From assembly GCA_047967505.1 (NCBI GenBank), contig CM106541.1: a DNA stretch of 64,000 nt, one strand, 5' to 3'. Position 1 is the stretch's first letter. Every line of letters begins with the position of its first letter. The notes under the pieces were generated by a model that saw only the letters and a list, made by a program, of their open reading frames with translations, searched no databases and had not been told where the DNA came from. This DNA is from Dipteris shenzhenensis. Taxonomy: Eukaryota; Polypodiophyta; Polypodiopsida; Gleicheniales. The translations under genes and the position numbers were made by a program. This document shows positions 45,838 to 57,621 of this stretch, in pieces.

Positions 45838-46970
45838 CACTCCATTGTACCCTCTACCCATGCTCTCTCAGAGCTCCTGTACTATCTAGCCCAAGCTCTA
45901 CTCCCGTTGCCATTCATCGATTCTCGCATGTAGTACTACTGTCACTTCGTACATCGCGGCCTCTTCAAATCCATCTCGCACACCTCGCCCCTCGAGCTCC
46001 ACTCTGCACGTCACGCCATGGACTCATTGGTGCAGTCCATAGCCTTTTCTTATTCTTCTTTCATTATTGCATACATTTAATTCCCCCCCCCCTCCCCCCC
46101 CTCTTTACTTACTTCCTCTCTACATTTTTTTACCTTCCCCTTCTCAAATTTTATATATATCTTTTAATAAATTTACCCCCCCTCTCCTCTCTTCTTTCCT
46201 TCTTTTTACTATATCTTCTCTCCCCTCTTACAATCGATCCCTTATTTAACCCCCTCCCCTTCTCTTCCCCCCTTAGTTCTTTAACCTGTCCTCCCCCCTT
46301 AATTCTCTAAACCCCTTCCTCTTCCCTCTTATCTATTTAACCCCCTCAAACTTGGTCTCTTTATATATCTTTTTTGCCACCTTTTGCGATTGCTCTAGGT
46401 TTTTAAAAAGCTCCCACTTAGGTTAATTTTTAATCCTTTCCCACCCTTTTTTTCATTGGTGCTTCTTACTTTATTAAAAATTTCCCTTCTTCCTATTAAT
46501 CTTATAGTAATTAAATGCTCACATTGATCTCCTTTTTTTAGATTTTCTATCTTCCTAATGTGTACTTTAAAAATCTTTACATTTCACATGTATACACTAG
46601 CTTGATTAGTCTGAGGCTAAGCGCTAACTTTTATTGTGACCCCAATAACAAGGGAGGAGTGTTTATGACACCTGTCTTCCCAACTAAAGCTAAAGCTGGT
46701 TCGTACCATTTTCCTTGTTGGATGGTGGCAGGTAGATAGACGCCCCTCTTCAATAAAAGTGATGCTTGCCAGGACTTATCCAAGCTCAACTTCCATATAG
46801 TTTCCACATAGTCATTTCTACAAAAATGCCCACTGCTAGTTTCCTTTATAAACAGGGATTCACTGACTTGTACAAACTTTTTTGTTAAAGCATGTAGTCC
46901 TATTTCATTGTCTAGCTTCGCTCTTTTGTCTTTTCACTATGCAAAGGGCTGTTGTAAAATCTTACACACA
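45838..46970 (+). repeat. Segmental repeat unit X3
   Basis: Matches 36540-37640 (first part and start of the second part of the unit), then breaks off into CA/TG-rich DNA near 46965. With X1 and X2 it shows a tandem array in which X2 lost its left part and X3 its right part. Confidence 0.85.
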
Positions 46971-47123
46971 ACACACACACACACACAGATGCATTCATGT
47001 GTATGTGTGGACATGCATATGTATGTGTATGCATACATGCACACACATGCACATACACACATGTGTGTGTGCATGGATGCATGCATGTGTGTGTGTGTGT
47101 GTGCACGCGTGCACATGCACACA
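46965..47123. repeat. Alternating purine-pyrimidine tract (CA/TG-rich)
   Basis: A run of CA, TG, CATG and GTGCACGCGTGCAC words, almost all alternating purine-pyrimidine, with local palindromes. Sequence of this type can form Z-DNA or cruciforms. It lies exactly at the truncated end of repeat unit X3. Confidence 0.85.
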
Positions 47124-49190
47124 ATGAAATTGATGGGATAGAGACGTTTATGCTATTCTAGCTTCTTTTCTTGGATATTTTTTTAAATTTTAGTGCCACC
47201 TGGAATAAATATACCTCTCCCATAAGCAAGATTTGCAATTGCAAATGGTGCTCTTCCCTTATTGCTTCTCCAATAGGTATATCCGGGAGCAAAATAATAA
47301 AAAGCCTGAAGAAACACGAGAGAGAGAGAGATTATGTGCTTGATACTGACATGAAACTTTAAATTCCTCATGCTATTAGCTATTAAATAATATGGGGATA
47401 ATGGATGAAGCTCTATGGCATATTATATTATGCATTGGGAAAAGGTGAGTGCATGTCGATGCCTATTCACAACATATACATAATATCCATACTTTTTCTA
47501 GATAAATTAGAAATCTTATTACAATTACATTTTCACTCACATGAATTTTTTCCTTTGAAATTTCCTCATGTTTCAAAAGGTCCTCTAAGTATTGCAATCT
47601 AATGTATTTTGAATATGAAAAAGGATTGCGCTCTTACTATAAAAAACTATGGAGTATAAGTAGAAGAACATTTTGGTAAGGGCTCATATAAATGGGGTCC
47701 ATCAGGATATGTAAACTTGGTCTCTACATGCTTCCCCCACCTTTTATCAATTTCAATTCTTATTCAAAGTCTACATCACATTGGTTTCCTACAAAAATTC
47801 AAAACTCAATGCATATTGTATATGAATCATGTAGTTTACTCTTAAAGTTCTCAATATAGATTTCCTAGATTTTAGAGGATGTGAAACTTTGTTTTTCCAA
47901 GCAATACAGGATAAGGATAGCTTGTCTCTCATTTACTACATGTGTTTAATACTAGAATACAATTTTAGTATTCTCATTTCACCCCTATGTGATGACTAAG
48001 AGGCTATGGCAACACATATGCCCACCTATGTGAAAGAAGAGGCTACAAACATTTATGTATGTATCAAATCATGCTTTGAGACACATAATGAGGCAACCCA
48101 AATACATACTCAAATTCTTGGGATGGGAAATTGAATGTCAAAGGAGCACGATGAAATAAGACAACCACAAGAAAGTAAAACTTTATGGTATCAAATTGCA
48201 ATTGCCTTCTACCTACAAATAGTCCTCCCCTCAAAGAGCTATGAAGTTGATCTCTCTAGATTTAAAGAATTAGTTACCTTCTACCCACAAATAATCCTCC
48301 CTCTAAATCCCTCTCCCACTTTTGCCCCACCTCTTAACACTTCTAGTTCTACCATAACTTCTGTCTTCATGGTTTGTAGTAATTCAAGACCACAACTTTC
48401 ATTGTTCTTTCTTGCATGGTCTTGAGGGATGCTAAGGAAAATCATTTTGAATAATGCGATACACTATTGGTGGGTAAAGGTACATATGCATACTATAAAC
48501 CTCCCATAGATACTTCAAGGTCATGATGCTAAACCTCCATTTCAAAAATGACTCTAGGGGCACACTAGATTGTGAGGTGCACAAGCATGACAACAAAAGA
48601 AAGCATGCATGAGAGGATGGCTACAAAGTGTTTATAGCATATGGCTAATAATTGATCTTTACAAATAAGTGAGAAAATGGTACAACTTTTACATTGTATC
48701 TAGAGAAGTAAGAAATTATTGAGTTCAACACACTAATTCCGACTATTAAAATCATTCAACTTCATTCTAATTTGCTTCACAGTTATTACAATTGTTTTTT
48801 ATTCCATTATCCTTGGCAACCAATTTTCCTTTTGTTTTATTTTCTTTAATGTAATTTTTTAACGTCATAATTCATAGGTTAGGATATGGGCATGAGCCCA
48901 TTAGAGAATGTGGATCATTCACATGTTAGGTGTCACGATTTTTTCTATATTTCATAAACAAATATAAAGGCACATGAGTAAATGACATGAATTATGAACA
49001 TGCACTAGAAATGAAAGTAAAGTCCCTACAACAAGAAATGAACAACAATATGTGGTCTTGGATTGTGTATAATAACAAGAGCTAGAAATTTATCTAGACA
49101 AGGTCCATTTAATCACAAGGCCTAGCAATTTATTTGGTCAAGGTTGATTTGGGAAGAAGAATTTGATTGAGATCTAGTGCATTTCTTGGA
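47124..49190. other. AT-rich gene-free stretch
   Basis: Only short open frames without conserved motifs. A minus-strand frame near 47371-47183 reads APGYTYW and YGRGIFIPGG but matches nothing I can name. No retroelement motif, LTR or RNA gene was recognised. Confidence 0.45.
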
Positions 49191-49194
49191 TGAG

Positions 49195-50400
49195 CTTGTA
49201 AAAAATTTGAGCTTGGATAAGTCCTAGCAAGTTTCACTTTTATTGAAGAGGAAAGTCTTCATACCTGCCACCATTCAACAAGCAAGGCAGGTGAAACCAG
49301 CTTAAACTTAAGTTGGGAAGATAGGTGTCATAAAAACCCTTCCCTTATTATCGGGGTCACAATAAAAATTAATACTTAGCCATAGCTTGGTGAAAATATA
49401 TGAGTAGGTTAGGTAAAGGTAACTAGAAAATTATAGGTGAAAATTATGTAAAAGTTAATAATTAAGGGTTTAGTAAAATGTAGTCAAAAAGAGGTAGAAG
49501 GGGGGCCAGGTCACATTAGAGAGATTAATAAAAAGAAATAGATGGTAGTAAAAATAAATAAAGGGTTAAGGAGTGTTAGAAGTAGTAGAAATAAAGGTCA
49601 AGGAGGAGAGAAAATGGATAAAAGGATAAATATTTAGGAAAGGGGAACATAGGGAAGAGATACTTAAAATGATTATTAAAGAAAGGTAAGCAGAGATTAA
49701 GAGTGATTGGGGGGAGGAAGGGGGATGGTGGGGGGGATTTAAATGTGAAAATTAAAGGATTCTTTAATTAACAGAATAATAAACAAGAGTATGTTAAAAC
49801 ATGGGGGGCAAGTCTACAAGTTTTAGAACTAATAAATAAGGCTTAAAAGAACTAATAAAAAAGGAGGGGTGAAATTTTTATAAAAGAGAAGGGAGGAGGG
49901 TAAGAAATTAGAGGAGTAAAGTAGAACCAGAAATGGTATTGTGTACGTAAAATAATTGAGAACGGGGTTCTAAAGAGTAGTAAAGAAGTGAAAAGAGGAA
50001 AAAATAGTGAGATAGGGAGGGAATTTAGAAGAGGTGGTAACAAGTTACAATTATAATTAGGCCAAAAGGGCCATAGGGGGGCTGGTGGACATAGAGGCAA
50101 AGGGGAAATAAAGGTCTTACAGGATAAATGGAGGTGGTTGTGGAGGATAGAAGGTTCAATTATTACTCATGAGTCAATGAGGTTGTCATGGACAGTGAAG
50201 GAGACCAAGGTTGAGATGTGGCTAAGAGGGAGGCTTGCAAACACGGTTGCATGAGGAGCGAGCAAAGGGAGGCATAAAGGCAGAGGGTAGTAGGAGATTC
50301 TGTAGGGACAACAGAGGTGTCACGGGCTATGTAGGTGCACAGGAGGTCAGCACAAGGAGTAGAAGTCGAGCAAGCTTTGGGCATCCAGTATGGCACATGG
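49195..50400 (-). repeat. Inverted, diverged copy of the segmental repeat X
   Basis: The reverse complement of 49195-49390 matches 37280-37470: TATTGTGACCCCGATAA, then a GGAAGA/CTTCCCAACT block, GGTGGCAGGTA and CTCTTCAATAAAAGTGA in the right order. The left continuation, purine-rich on the plus strand (about 49400-50160), has the composition expected for the first part of the unit. The end (50163-50396) aligns only loosely. More diverged than X1-X3. Confidence 0.65.
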
Positions 50401-51100
50401 ACTAATGAGTTTATGCTACTACCTTCTTCACAAAGTCCTTTTTTATTTGGATCCCTTCACCCTTCACTATGATAGGAAATGCTCATAGAACTTGCAAATC
50501 CTTGAAAACAAAACAAAAACACTATACACCAAATAGGCACAAATTTTCAAAACTCATAAATGAAAGAGTCTTGGCAAGTGTATTGGGTGTAATCTTCCCC
50601 CATAGGAGTGGTGTTCTCCTTCCTCTCCCTATATATTTGAAATTTTCATTGATTGAGTAGGTTTTGAGCAAAAATTCATACAAGCTCCATGTATATCTCC
50701 TCTATGCATGACTCTAGGGAAAAGCCCAATGAGCCACTTCCAAAATAGCTTATTTTTCTAAAAGTAAAGCTTACTTTTCCTACTTTAGTTAATATGCTTA
50801 TGCTAAGCCTCTAATGTTCAAAAATTTAAATATGTACATGTGCATTTGTAATGTCAAAATTTTAAATATGTACATGCGCATTTGTAATGTCAAAAATTAG
50901 GCTTAGCCTTGTTCATCTTTGCATCACTGGAGTTGCCCCTACATGCCAAAAATAAGGTAGATCATGCTTGCCAAATGCCATCACCTGATCAATTATTCTC
51001 CCCCTAAATTCACAAAATTCAATAATAATTAAATATTTCAAGCATAGAATAACCTCAGAATTAATCACCACAATCAATTAGCCTTTCAACATTTTAGTGA
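50401..51100. other. AT-rich spacer
   Basis: Contains a short direct duplication (ATATGTACATG with GCATTTGTAATGTCAAAA, about 50825-50900). No coding region was recognised. Confidence 0.5.
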
Positions 51101-51129
51101 CACAAAATGGATAAATCACAGATAGATGG

Positions 51130-51320
51130 TTGTGTGGGTCTCAGCGGTGACTCACGTGTCATGGGGATGTTGAAGAGATGTCGATGGAGCCTCCACTCCA
51201 GGCTACTCCTTGTGAGAGCAATGCAAGGCACGAGTCATCCGCAAGTGTCACTCAAGCGGCCTCTGGATTGTTGTTGCAATGTGTTTCCATGCGAGAAAGA
51301 GGGAAGGGGGAGAGGGGAGA
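51130..51320. repeat. Dispersed repeat, copy 2 (partner at 14400-14600)
   Basis: Same orientation and word order as copy 1. Followed by GGGAGAGGGGAGAGG-type purine-rich DNA, as in copy 1. Confidence 0.7.
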
Positions 51321-51699
51321 GGAGAGGGGACAAGGGAAGGAGAAGGAGAAGGGAAGAGGAGAGTGAAGGGGGATGGAGTGGCAAACACAAGGGCACTACA
51401 ATGGAAACAAGAGAACACCCAAAACACTCTCTTGGAAGAGAAGAGGTAGCTTGTATTCAAACTTGTGCAAACAACAATAAAGACCAAAGTCAACACTTTG
51501 GCCTTTTATACAAGTCACCTTTTGGAGGGAGGGCCAACCCTTTTCCTTTTAGCAGGCCCCTAGGGTGCCAAGGCATACTGCTATTCTTTCCATCTCTCCC
51601 TACTAGCAGAAATAGTGCTTGTGGTAAGCATAGTTAAGCGCTTGGGACAAACCTAGCATTAGGAGGTGGTCCTAACTGGTTCCCAAATAGTGCTTGTGT

Positions 51700-52090
51700 T
51701 AGCCTCGCGCCTCCAAGGCTTAGGTGATTTGGGGCTCAAACTCCCTGAGCGCCCTCACGCCTTAAGTTATTTGTGGTTCAAACCCCATGCATGAGGCTTG
51801 AAACCTGGAATGGTGAGGCTTAACTTCCATGAGAAACTTAATAACAGTTTGCAACTAGAACATACAACTTGTGCACGTTGCCTAGATGCTTTGGTCTCAA
51901 GATATTTGGGGATCAAACTCTGTGAGTTTGAGCTATACTCCTTGGCTATTTCCGTTGACGTAGACTTGAAATGTGCACGTTGTCTGCAGTCTTTGGTCTT
52001 GGGGTGTTAGATGGAACCTATAATCTGTGCACGTTGCCTGGAATCACTGGCCTTGGGGTATTTGGGGATCAAATCCCTGAGCTTGCCCGT
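51700..52090. repeat. Degenerate tandem repeat with TGTGCACGTTG units
   Basis: Units starting TGTGCACGTTG at 51870, 51972 and 52026 are followed by a CTTTGGTCT/CACTGGCCT block, TATTTGGGGATCAAA and a CTGTGAG/CCTGAG block. A related unit precedes them near 51706-51760. Spacing is irregular, so this is an old, eroded array. Confidence 0.65.
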
Positions 52091-52419
52091 TGAAGTAGAT
52101 CATGTAGCCTGATCACCTCCAATCACTGATTACCCTGCATTCGGTGATTGTACTCTGTGGATGTTAACATGCCCCCCTTCCTATTACTGATCCATCCATG
52201 CTGGAGAAGTTCTGTGGTGAGGACCGTCTGGAGGACTGCGCAACTATCGTGGAGTGAGGTATGAGCAATACTTCCAAAAGTGGGTGGCATGCATATCCTC
52301 GTACGTGCAGATGTGATGTCCATCGAGATTGCAGATGCGGAGGTACAGACCGAGGTCTTAAAATTGCGTCGGACCAATGTCAGGATTGAAGACAATTTGG
52401 TTGTTCAGATTGTGGAGGC

Positions 52420-55380
52420 GGTCATCGATGGGGCATAAGCACACTATCTGGTAGCTCTTGAAAGGACTGCAAGTCAGGGTGCCATTGGACATCTTTGGGC
52501 AGGGAGGTAGGAGGAGCTAGTGGAGCATCATCATCTACAATGGGCATGGGCTCTGCTATGCCTGTTGGCATTGCTGCTTCGGCTACCTGGACAAAATTGG
52601 TTGCCTTGAGCAGCGTGTTGAAGGCTATGTTAGGAAGGTCGATCGAAGCAGTAGAGGAGATGGACGGGGAGGTCTGGTGCTATGCTATGGTGGTGTTAGA
52701 GGCATTGGATGAATACTTGGGTAGTTTTGTCCAAGAAAGGGGGGGTTGGGTGGCTTGTTGGGTGCATTGGGCGGGATCCAGAGGAGGTGGTGGTGGAATT
52801 TTGGCAAGGGGCGGTAGCATTAAAGAGGGCAATGTCTTTGTTCCCTTCTTCCTCGGAGTATGCTACATGAATTGTTTCAAAATTGCTCACCAAGGACTGA
52901 AGTGAGTCTTGGAGAGCTTGTAGCACCCTATTGAAGAGGATTATTATGCCAAGGGGGTTGTAGGTGGTGGAATGGTATGCCACAAGGTGCCCTTGAGATT
53001 GAATTGTAGAGGCTCAACTGTAGGTCTACATTTAATTAATGTCTGCTTGCAGACTTTGCTTTGCGATTTGCAGTACTTCATCGTCCATTTGATAATTAAG
53101 GGACTCCGTGATGATGCGGCCAGCTTGAAATTTGAGGAGGATGGGATGGGCAGCTAGAGTCTGGAGATTGGAGGGGTGGAGGAGAGATAGAGAAGTGGGT
53201 TGGAGATCTAAGGAGAAGTATGACATGGCTAAGATGGGGCGGCAGTGGTCGGGGTTACAACGGAGGATGGTTTGGAGGGCGTTAGGAGGAAGTGGACCTG
53301 TGAGGTCTAAGTGGAAGATGAGGTTTTGTGCACGGAGTGCATCAAAGTGCATTTGGAGGGTTTGGGGGATAGTGTGTGTGTGGCAAATTGTGTGGAGACC
53401 TCCCTGTACATCCGAAACTCCTGTTGCTCTCGGTCTTCCAATCTTGACTCCTTTGATTGGTTAGGGGCATGCTGGTGTGTTCATTCTTTGCTTGGAGGGA
53501 AACCATAAGTTCTGTTTCTTGTGCCAAGAGATCTTGTAGGGTTTGAATTTGTCATTCCTAGTGCTCCTGTGCTTGGGCATACTACACTTTTGCCTACGCC
53601 TTTTGTTCCAACGTTGTTTGTAGGGCCAACTTGTCGACTTGGTCTAGGAGTGTTTGGATAGGGATTCGCTTGTGGCAAGGTCGTCTTTCAGCATTGTAAG
53701 AGCTAGCTCGAGCTCCTCAACTTTCGCATGGTACTCCTCTGCTCTTTGTACTACTGCTTGGCCCGTGGCTTGTTGGGCTGCAACCATTACGGATTGGCTA
53801 TCATGCGCAGAGAGATGTGCCTGAAGGAGACTAGCTGAGAGTTATGAGGCTTGTTCCTACCTCCTCTGCAAATTGTGCGTGCGACCTATGGGAGCTGTGC
53901 CATGGCTTCAAAGAGGTGCTGTTCCATCAGGTCCGCACTCGATAATTTCTTGGCTGACATGTGGCTATAGCCACCTGGTGCCCTATATTGGGGTGCACTG
54001 CAAAACTGTGAGGCCTTTGCTAGGCCTACCCATGGAGAGGAAGAGGTGCCAATGGCGAAGGATGTGGTCTCCTAAGGGGTTGTGGAGATTGAGACATAGG
54101 GCATAATGGGAGTTGTCAGCATGGCTCTAGGTCCTGGATGGATGCCAATGGTGACTGTTTCGAGGTCTTTGATGAGGATGGCTCCTGTTGAACCCATTTG
54201 CCCTTGTTTTGAGAATCTGCCTGCTGGAGTCGCAGTTGTTGGTGCATAAATTCTTGCAACTTGCGGTCCTCATATTGTGCGAGCAGCTGATGATCGGCCA
54301 GAGTGGCACTGGGCATTGTCCTCGCTTGCTTGGGCTTTAACCTCTGTCTCATCAGGCTCTGTCTACACTGGCCTTATGGCAGGTTTTTCGACCAGCCCGA
54401 AGCGACTGGTGGATGCTGCTAGAGCAAGTAGGAGAGAATCAACATGTATAGCATGGGATTGCCGATTACTTCCTCGTGTGTCTTGATGTCGTCCCTCATT
54501 TGGCTATGGAAGTAGTCTGCCTAATTGGTATCCTGGGGCTCCACCAAGCACATCAGGATATTTGGCACGATGGACTAATTGTGGTCCATGTGCTTGACTT
54601 GCGTGAGCCATTGCAAGGCTCTTGCTAGTCTCTCCACCTCGGGCTTGTGAATGGTGGTGAACTGGAGTCGGCCCTTGCTCTTCTAGTGGTCATAGTGATA
54701 GACCTTGCTGAGGGCATCTAGCTTTTTCTTTTTGGAGTACTTCTCACCAATGACCGACTACCCGTACCACATCCTGATTGATGTGATAGTGGCGGGGATT
54801 GCTTGCTGCATCTCGCGGGAAGCCAATGTTGGTGTGGCTATTGTACGCCTGGAGGAATTCTACTAGTAGCTTCATGTCCAAGTGACATGGGAGGCGGTCC
54901 ACCACTCTGCTCAGTCCGACAACTTTGATCACCTCCTCTACCTCTGACTGCTTTAGTGCTACATAGGCGGCCACGGTATGGTAGTGGAGGTGTAGGCGAG
55001 ACCCTCATAGGTGAAGCATGAATGCACAATGCACACGTCCAATTCTTGGAGCCATGTTTCTCCAAGTGGTGAGTGGGATTGGGAGCGCACGACCTTGTAC
55101 TTGTCTGCTGTTGGAGCCGAGGTGCACTTCCTTGATCTTGGGGGGGGGCATACCAAATGCTACTGTTGTACCCTCCTGGGTGGCCTGTTTGTTGGACACT
55201 TCTTCTTGTGTTCAGGATCCATCGAAAAGAGGTATGGCAGTTGAGTGACGAGGGAGTCAGTGGATGAGGAAGAGTGGGAGGACATAAACAGGCTGATCTG
55301 GATGGCGGTGGAAGAGGGCAGGAAGTGAGAATTCTGGGCAAATTTTGCAAGAGTCTAGGGGAAACTGCTATGGCGACGAC
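52420..55380 (-). pseudogene. Degenerate minus-strand coding relic with coiled-coil and Gln-rich segments
   Basis: Minus-strand frames, interrupted by many stops, read HTVAAYVALKQSEVEEVIKV and VEFLQAYNSHTNIGFPRDAA (54974-54780), MRQRLKPKQARTMPSATLAD then RKLQEFMHQQLRLQQADSQN (54352-54200), and VVQRAEEYHAKVEELELALT (near 53740). This looks like a large Gln/Glu-rich, coiled-coil gag-like or accessory protein of a retroelement. I cannot assign the family. It lies downstream of the gypsy integrase relic on the same strand. Confidence 0.45.
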
Positions 55381-55436
55381 CTAGTGGAATAAGGCCTGTT
55401 TATATAGATTTTTCATCCCCACGATTGGTATGATCT

Positions 55437-55735
55437 TTAGATGGTGACGGTCGGTGGAAAAGTTGATGGCGATGATGATTGGTGTGGCACTTCATGGGTA
55501 GCGACCAATGTGATCTGGCGATGGCAATGGTGACGATCGGTGGGATATGGGATGGCAACGATCGGCGAGATACTTCTTGGGCAGCGACCGGCATGATCTG
55601 GCGATAGTGACAGTCGGCATGATAATTCTTTGGCAACGACCGGTGGGATACTCGATGGCGATGGTCAGTGCGATTTTGGGAGGGTGACGATCGGTGGGAT
55701 ACATCTATGTCAACAACAGGCGGGATATTGATTGT
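55437..55735. repeat. Minisatellite, units of about 20-30 bp
   Basis: Roughly ten degenerate units around the core GGCAACGATCGGTGGGATA, some reading GCGACCGGCATGATCTGGCG. Unit length varies. On the minus strand it encodes a repeating Ser-His-Arg-Ser-Leu-Pro pattern, probably by chance. Confidence 0.75.
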
Positions 55736-56124
55736 GTAAAGAAGTATAAGGAAGAAAGAGAGAGAGAGGGGGGGGGTGTGAAGGTGAGTGGGAGAGTGAG
55801 TGAGTAGAGTGCATTTGTGCGGTGTAGGGCTGATTGTGAGGCCACCGTGCAAATGCCAAAATGGACGTACTGACTCTAGTCACCTAGTGATGATCGTGGG
55901 TGTATGTGTTCAATAGGGATTGGTGGGCTGTGGGTGCATCGGGTGAGATGCCTACCATACTAACTCACCTAGACTTGAACTCGATGATTATGATGAATGC
56001 GGTGTGGGTGGACATCGTACGACTGCATAGCGTGTAAAAAGCCACATAGAGTAAGTGTCTAGCTTGTTTTTTACCTTGGACGCCAGAGGCACATTAGCGT
56101 CAGGCTTACTTGTTGTGGCATGGT

Positions 56125-56880
56125 TCATCTTCTTGGGGGGAGCGGGTTCTTATAAGTCATGCCCTTGGCATAGACCCTTGCTTTCATGAATAGGTCAGTA
56201 CTATCAGAGGGGGTACGTTCACAATTACCTTCGAGGGTTTGCCTGTAGGGGGAGGTTCTTGTGTAACACCTCGAAGGGGAGGGGTTGGTCCTTGCACTAC
56301 TCCCTGGCTGCCCTTGGTGAGATTGGTGTTGAGTTGGACGATTCGTGGTAGAAGTGTGTACTCGGTACTTTGGAGTTGGCCTGCTTCGTTCGGTTTGTCG
56401 GTAGGTTCTTGTGGTACTGCATCTTGGATCGACACAGGTTCTTGTGTTGCTGCCTTTGGAACCTTCACCGCTTGTACCCTTGCCTTCAGGACCCAGGCAA
56501 CCTTCTTTCCTTGGCCTGCCAAGTGGTTGGTGTTGATCGAGCTGTTGGGGGCATGTGGCTATGGATGAGGTGGATAAGATGGATTGGACCTTAAGGCTTG
56601 CTGGCGGTGTGGTCTTCTTCTTGGACCGGATGGGGCAACTAGGATCTTCCGTGTAGCTTGGACTTTCCTTGGGCATCGGGCCTGATTGAAGTGACATTGG
56701 GCATAGAGGATAGCCTCTTGTACTTGCTATTCATGAATTTCCTGAGTGGAGGATGATAGTGGCGGTGGAGTGGGCAATGGCACTGGTTTACCACTGCGGT
56801 TAGCTCTCCTTTCCTTTCAGGGTTGGACTTTTGTTGGGGTGTTGGGGATGGCTAGGGCTTCCGATCCGCTCTCTTGTGTA
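56125..56880 (-). pseudogene. Pro/Thr/Gln-rich minus-strand coding relic
   Basis: A 190-codon frame and a second overlapping frame of 112 codons, VLKARVQAVKVPKAATQEPV with PKAATQEPVSIQDAVPQEPT, are both rich in Pro, Thr and Gln. The second looks more like a real disordered protein region. The sequence is contiguous with 62316 once the copia element 56886-62315 is removed. It probably belongs to the same decayed retroelement as the integrase relic to the right. Confidence 0.4.
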
Positions 56881-56885
56881 GCTTC

Positions 56886-57596
56886 TTTTAAATTACACAA
56901 CGTAGTGGAACAGAAACTGAGCAAAGAATAGAGAGTACACGGCAAACTGGAGATGAACAAAATTTTCCTTCAATACTGATGTAGTACAGATGATGGCTCT
57001 GTCCACTCGTGCACTCCCACATTGGAGCTTAGATGGTGATCTAGACAGATACTAGGTGAAGAGCTACTAGTTGGAAGATCTCTGCTGGAAGATCTAATCT
57101 GGTACAATGGATTGGGGAGATCGCCTCTTTATAGCTATGAGTGCAGTAGTTGGATCAACGTAGTTGGTGGAACTGACCAGTCAACCTACTCAGTGGAACT
57201 AACTAGTCGTCCATGGAATATTTAAGGAATATTTCCTATACCATTGCCTCAGGGGCTCTCACCCCCGAACCCCCACTAGGGGGGCCACCGACCCCCCAAC
57301 TGGGGGTCAACTGGCCCTCAAGCCCTAGCAAGAGTAAGGGGCTCCCATACAATCAAGACAATGTGCCTCGTTGTGCTACCAGCTTACCTACCCTGCCTAG
57401 CCCATAGGCTAGACTCACATAGATCACCTGTCTACCATCAACGGTCTCATTGATAGACCTCATCTGACATGCAATTCAAGATCCATCTAGTGTCCTGGGC
57501 TCACACATGGCTTCTCCTCATATGGCATCCTTACAACTTGAGCACCTTGAACCATTGGTGGTTACCAGGAGGGTGGGGCATTGAGCATATCTAACA
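56886..57596 (-). repeat. 3' LTR of copia copy C
   Basis: The minus strand begins TGTTAGATATGCTC after a G-rich polypurine tract (AAGGGGGGG, 57605-57597). The far end reads TTTTAAATT on the plus strand instead of TGTTAAATT, so the terminal dinucleotide is mutated. Confidence 0.9.
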
Positions 57597-57621
57597 CCCC
57601 CCCTTAATGTCTACCCGTACG

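Noticed and set aside
46882-47127. Cys/His-rich frames on both strands
   Set aside because: Translation of the CA/TG tract. The Cys and His codons come from TGT, TGC, CAC and CAT words and are not a zinc-binding protein.
47183-47371. Possible organelle-derived fragment (frame with APGYTYW and YGRGIFIPGG)
   Set aside because: I could not match it to any chloroplast or mitochondrial gene, and another frame reads equally well.
50163-50396. Minus-strand 77-codon frame as a gene
   Set aside because: It lies in the inverted copy of the noncoding repeat X and has no conserved counterpart frame in X1 or X3.
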